Below are positions 45,689-45,995 of a stretch of DNA of 45,995 nt, one piece after another. Source of the stretch: Patescibacteria group bacterium. GTDB taxonomy: Bacteria; Patescibacteriota; Minisyncoccia; Phycocordibacterales; UBA12079. The stretch lies in assembly GCA_018817595.1 (NCBI GenBank), contig JAHITU010000002.1:1-45995 (forward strand), in the 5' to 3' direction. The notes beneath the pieces were generated by a model. It saw only the letters and a list, made by a program, of their open reading frames with translations. It was not told the DNA's origin and searched no databases. A program made the position numbers and the translations under genes. Numbering within the stretch: the first letter of the stretch is position 1; each line of letters opens with the position of its first letter.

Positions 45689-45731
45689 AAAATTACCTTG
45701 GTCGATATATATTATCAACTAAGGTAATTTT
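45689..45731 (+). promoter_or_regulatory. Translation-repressing hairpin in the tnpA leader
   Basis: AAAATTACCTT (45689-45699) pairs with AAGGTAATTTT (45721-45731), burying the AAGG ribosome-binding site before the tnpA ATG. A stem that hides the tnpA ribosome-binding site is a known IS200 control feature. Confidence 0.65.
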
Positions 45732-45735
45732 AGCT

Positions 45736-45995
45736 ATGGCAAATTCAAGAATTTACAAAACTTTGAGTCATTCCACATGGCGTTGTGAATATCATGTAGT
45801 TTGGACACCAAAGTATCGAGGTAAAGTACTTGCCGATAGGTATATTAAAGCTGAATTGAAAAGAATATTCAAGCAAATAGCCAAATGGAAAAAATTAAAT
45901 ATACTAGCGTGGCATGTAGGAGATGAACATATACATCTCTATCTCTCTATCCCTCCTAAATATTCAGTTTCCTACACTATGAATATTATGAAAGG
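45736..45995 (+). CDS. tnpA: IS200/IS605-family transposase TnpA, 5' portion (partial at window end)
   Basis: Starts MANSRIYKTLSHSTWRCEYH, then VVWTPKYRGKVLADRYIKAE and runs into the HUH motif DEHIHLYL. The last 141 bases equal 1-141. The frame continues without a break into the CDS at the window start, giving a complete 147-residue TnpA. Confidence 0.92.
   Translation, partial: MANSRIYKTLSHSTWRCEYHVVWTPKYRGKVLADRYIKAELKRIFKQIAKWKKLNILAWHVGDEHIHLYLSIPPKYSVSYTMNIMK

Noticed and set aside
1-45995. Alternative genetic code (UGA as glycine, as in some CPR lineages)
   Set aside because: UGA ends several genes normally (for example the toxin at 11046 and the minus-strand gene at 16316), and no conserved gene contains an in-frame UGA.
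1-45995. tRNA or rRNA genes
   Set aside because: I found no cloverleaf with a TTCGA-type T-loop in spacer DNA and no rRNA-like sequence. A tRNAscan run would settle the tRNA question.

Overview
The window looks like chromosomal DNA of an AT-rich, reduced-genome bacterium of the Candidate Phyla Radiation (Patescibacteria, probably Parcubacteria-like). This placement is inferred from the 586-residue alanyl-tRNA synthetase without its C-terminal domain, short ribosomal proteins, very large surface proteins with S74 chaperone domains, many small toxin-antitoxin pairs, mostly SD-less or leaderless genes and the standard genetic code. I ran no database search. The last 141 bases repeat the first 141 exactly, inside one IS200-like transposase gene, so the contig closes on itself as a loop of 45,854 bp.

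Layout. 1-1,900: the 3' part of an IS200/IS605 TnpA, then a REP-associated transposase (RAYT) surrounded by its own 19-bp palindromes. 1,979-10,039: a 2,686-residue secreted fibre protein made of shuffled cassettes, with two S74 domains. 10,124-12,164: a GIY-YIG protein, a RelE/HigB-like toxin with its Xre antitoxin, and repeat-rich DNA. 12,165-18,934: an Ig-like surface protein, gap, rpiB, a PriA-N-like protein, HicBA, an orphan gene and a PEGA-domain protein. 18,993-25,652: murA, mreB, a DNA polymerase III delta'-like subunit, dut, a uracil-DNA glycosylase and alaS. 25,984-32,287: a baseplate-J-like membrane protein, then infA, rpmJ, rpsM, rpsK, rpsD, rpoA, rplQ, rplM and rpsI. 32,482-37,088: grpE, dnaK and dnaJ. 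37,236-44,060: three small orphan genes, tyrS, MazEF, trpS, a split membrane protein and a T-box-controlled archaeal-type aspS. 44,364-45,995: an MFS transporter and the 5' part of the IS.

The genes supply translation, chaperone, cell-wall and DNA-maintenance functions. The gaps between them are the unusual part. Nearly every gap holds palindromic repeats, in several families: REP-like elements with constant arms and locus-specific palindromic cores, satellite-like hairpins before ribosomal-protein genes, 91-95 bp hairpin elements, and recurring terminator stems. Some of these repeats lie in frame inside genes (RAYT, the giant fibre, grpE).

The best candidate for something undescribed is a 118-nt element found directly upstream of both dnaJ and tyrS. 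The two copies have equal length. Their ends form a 14-bp stem that includes the AU of the start codon, and the 5' arm can pair instead with an internal AACGGGA. This suggests a switch-like leader RNA.
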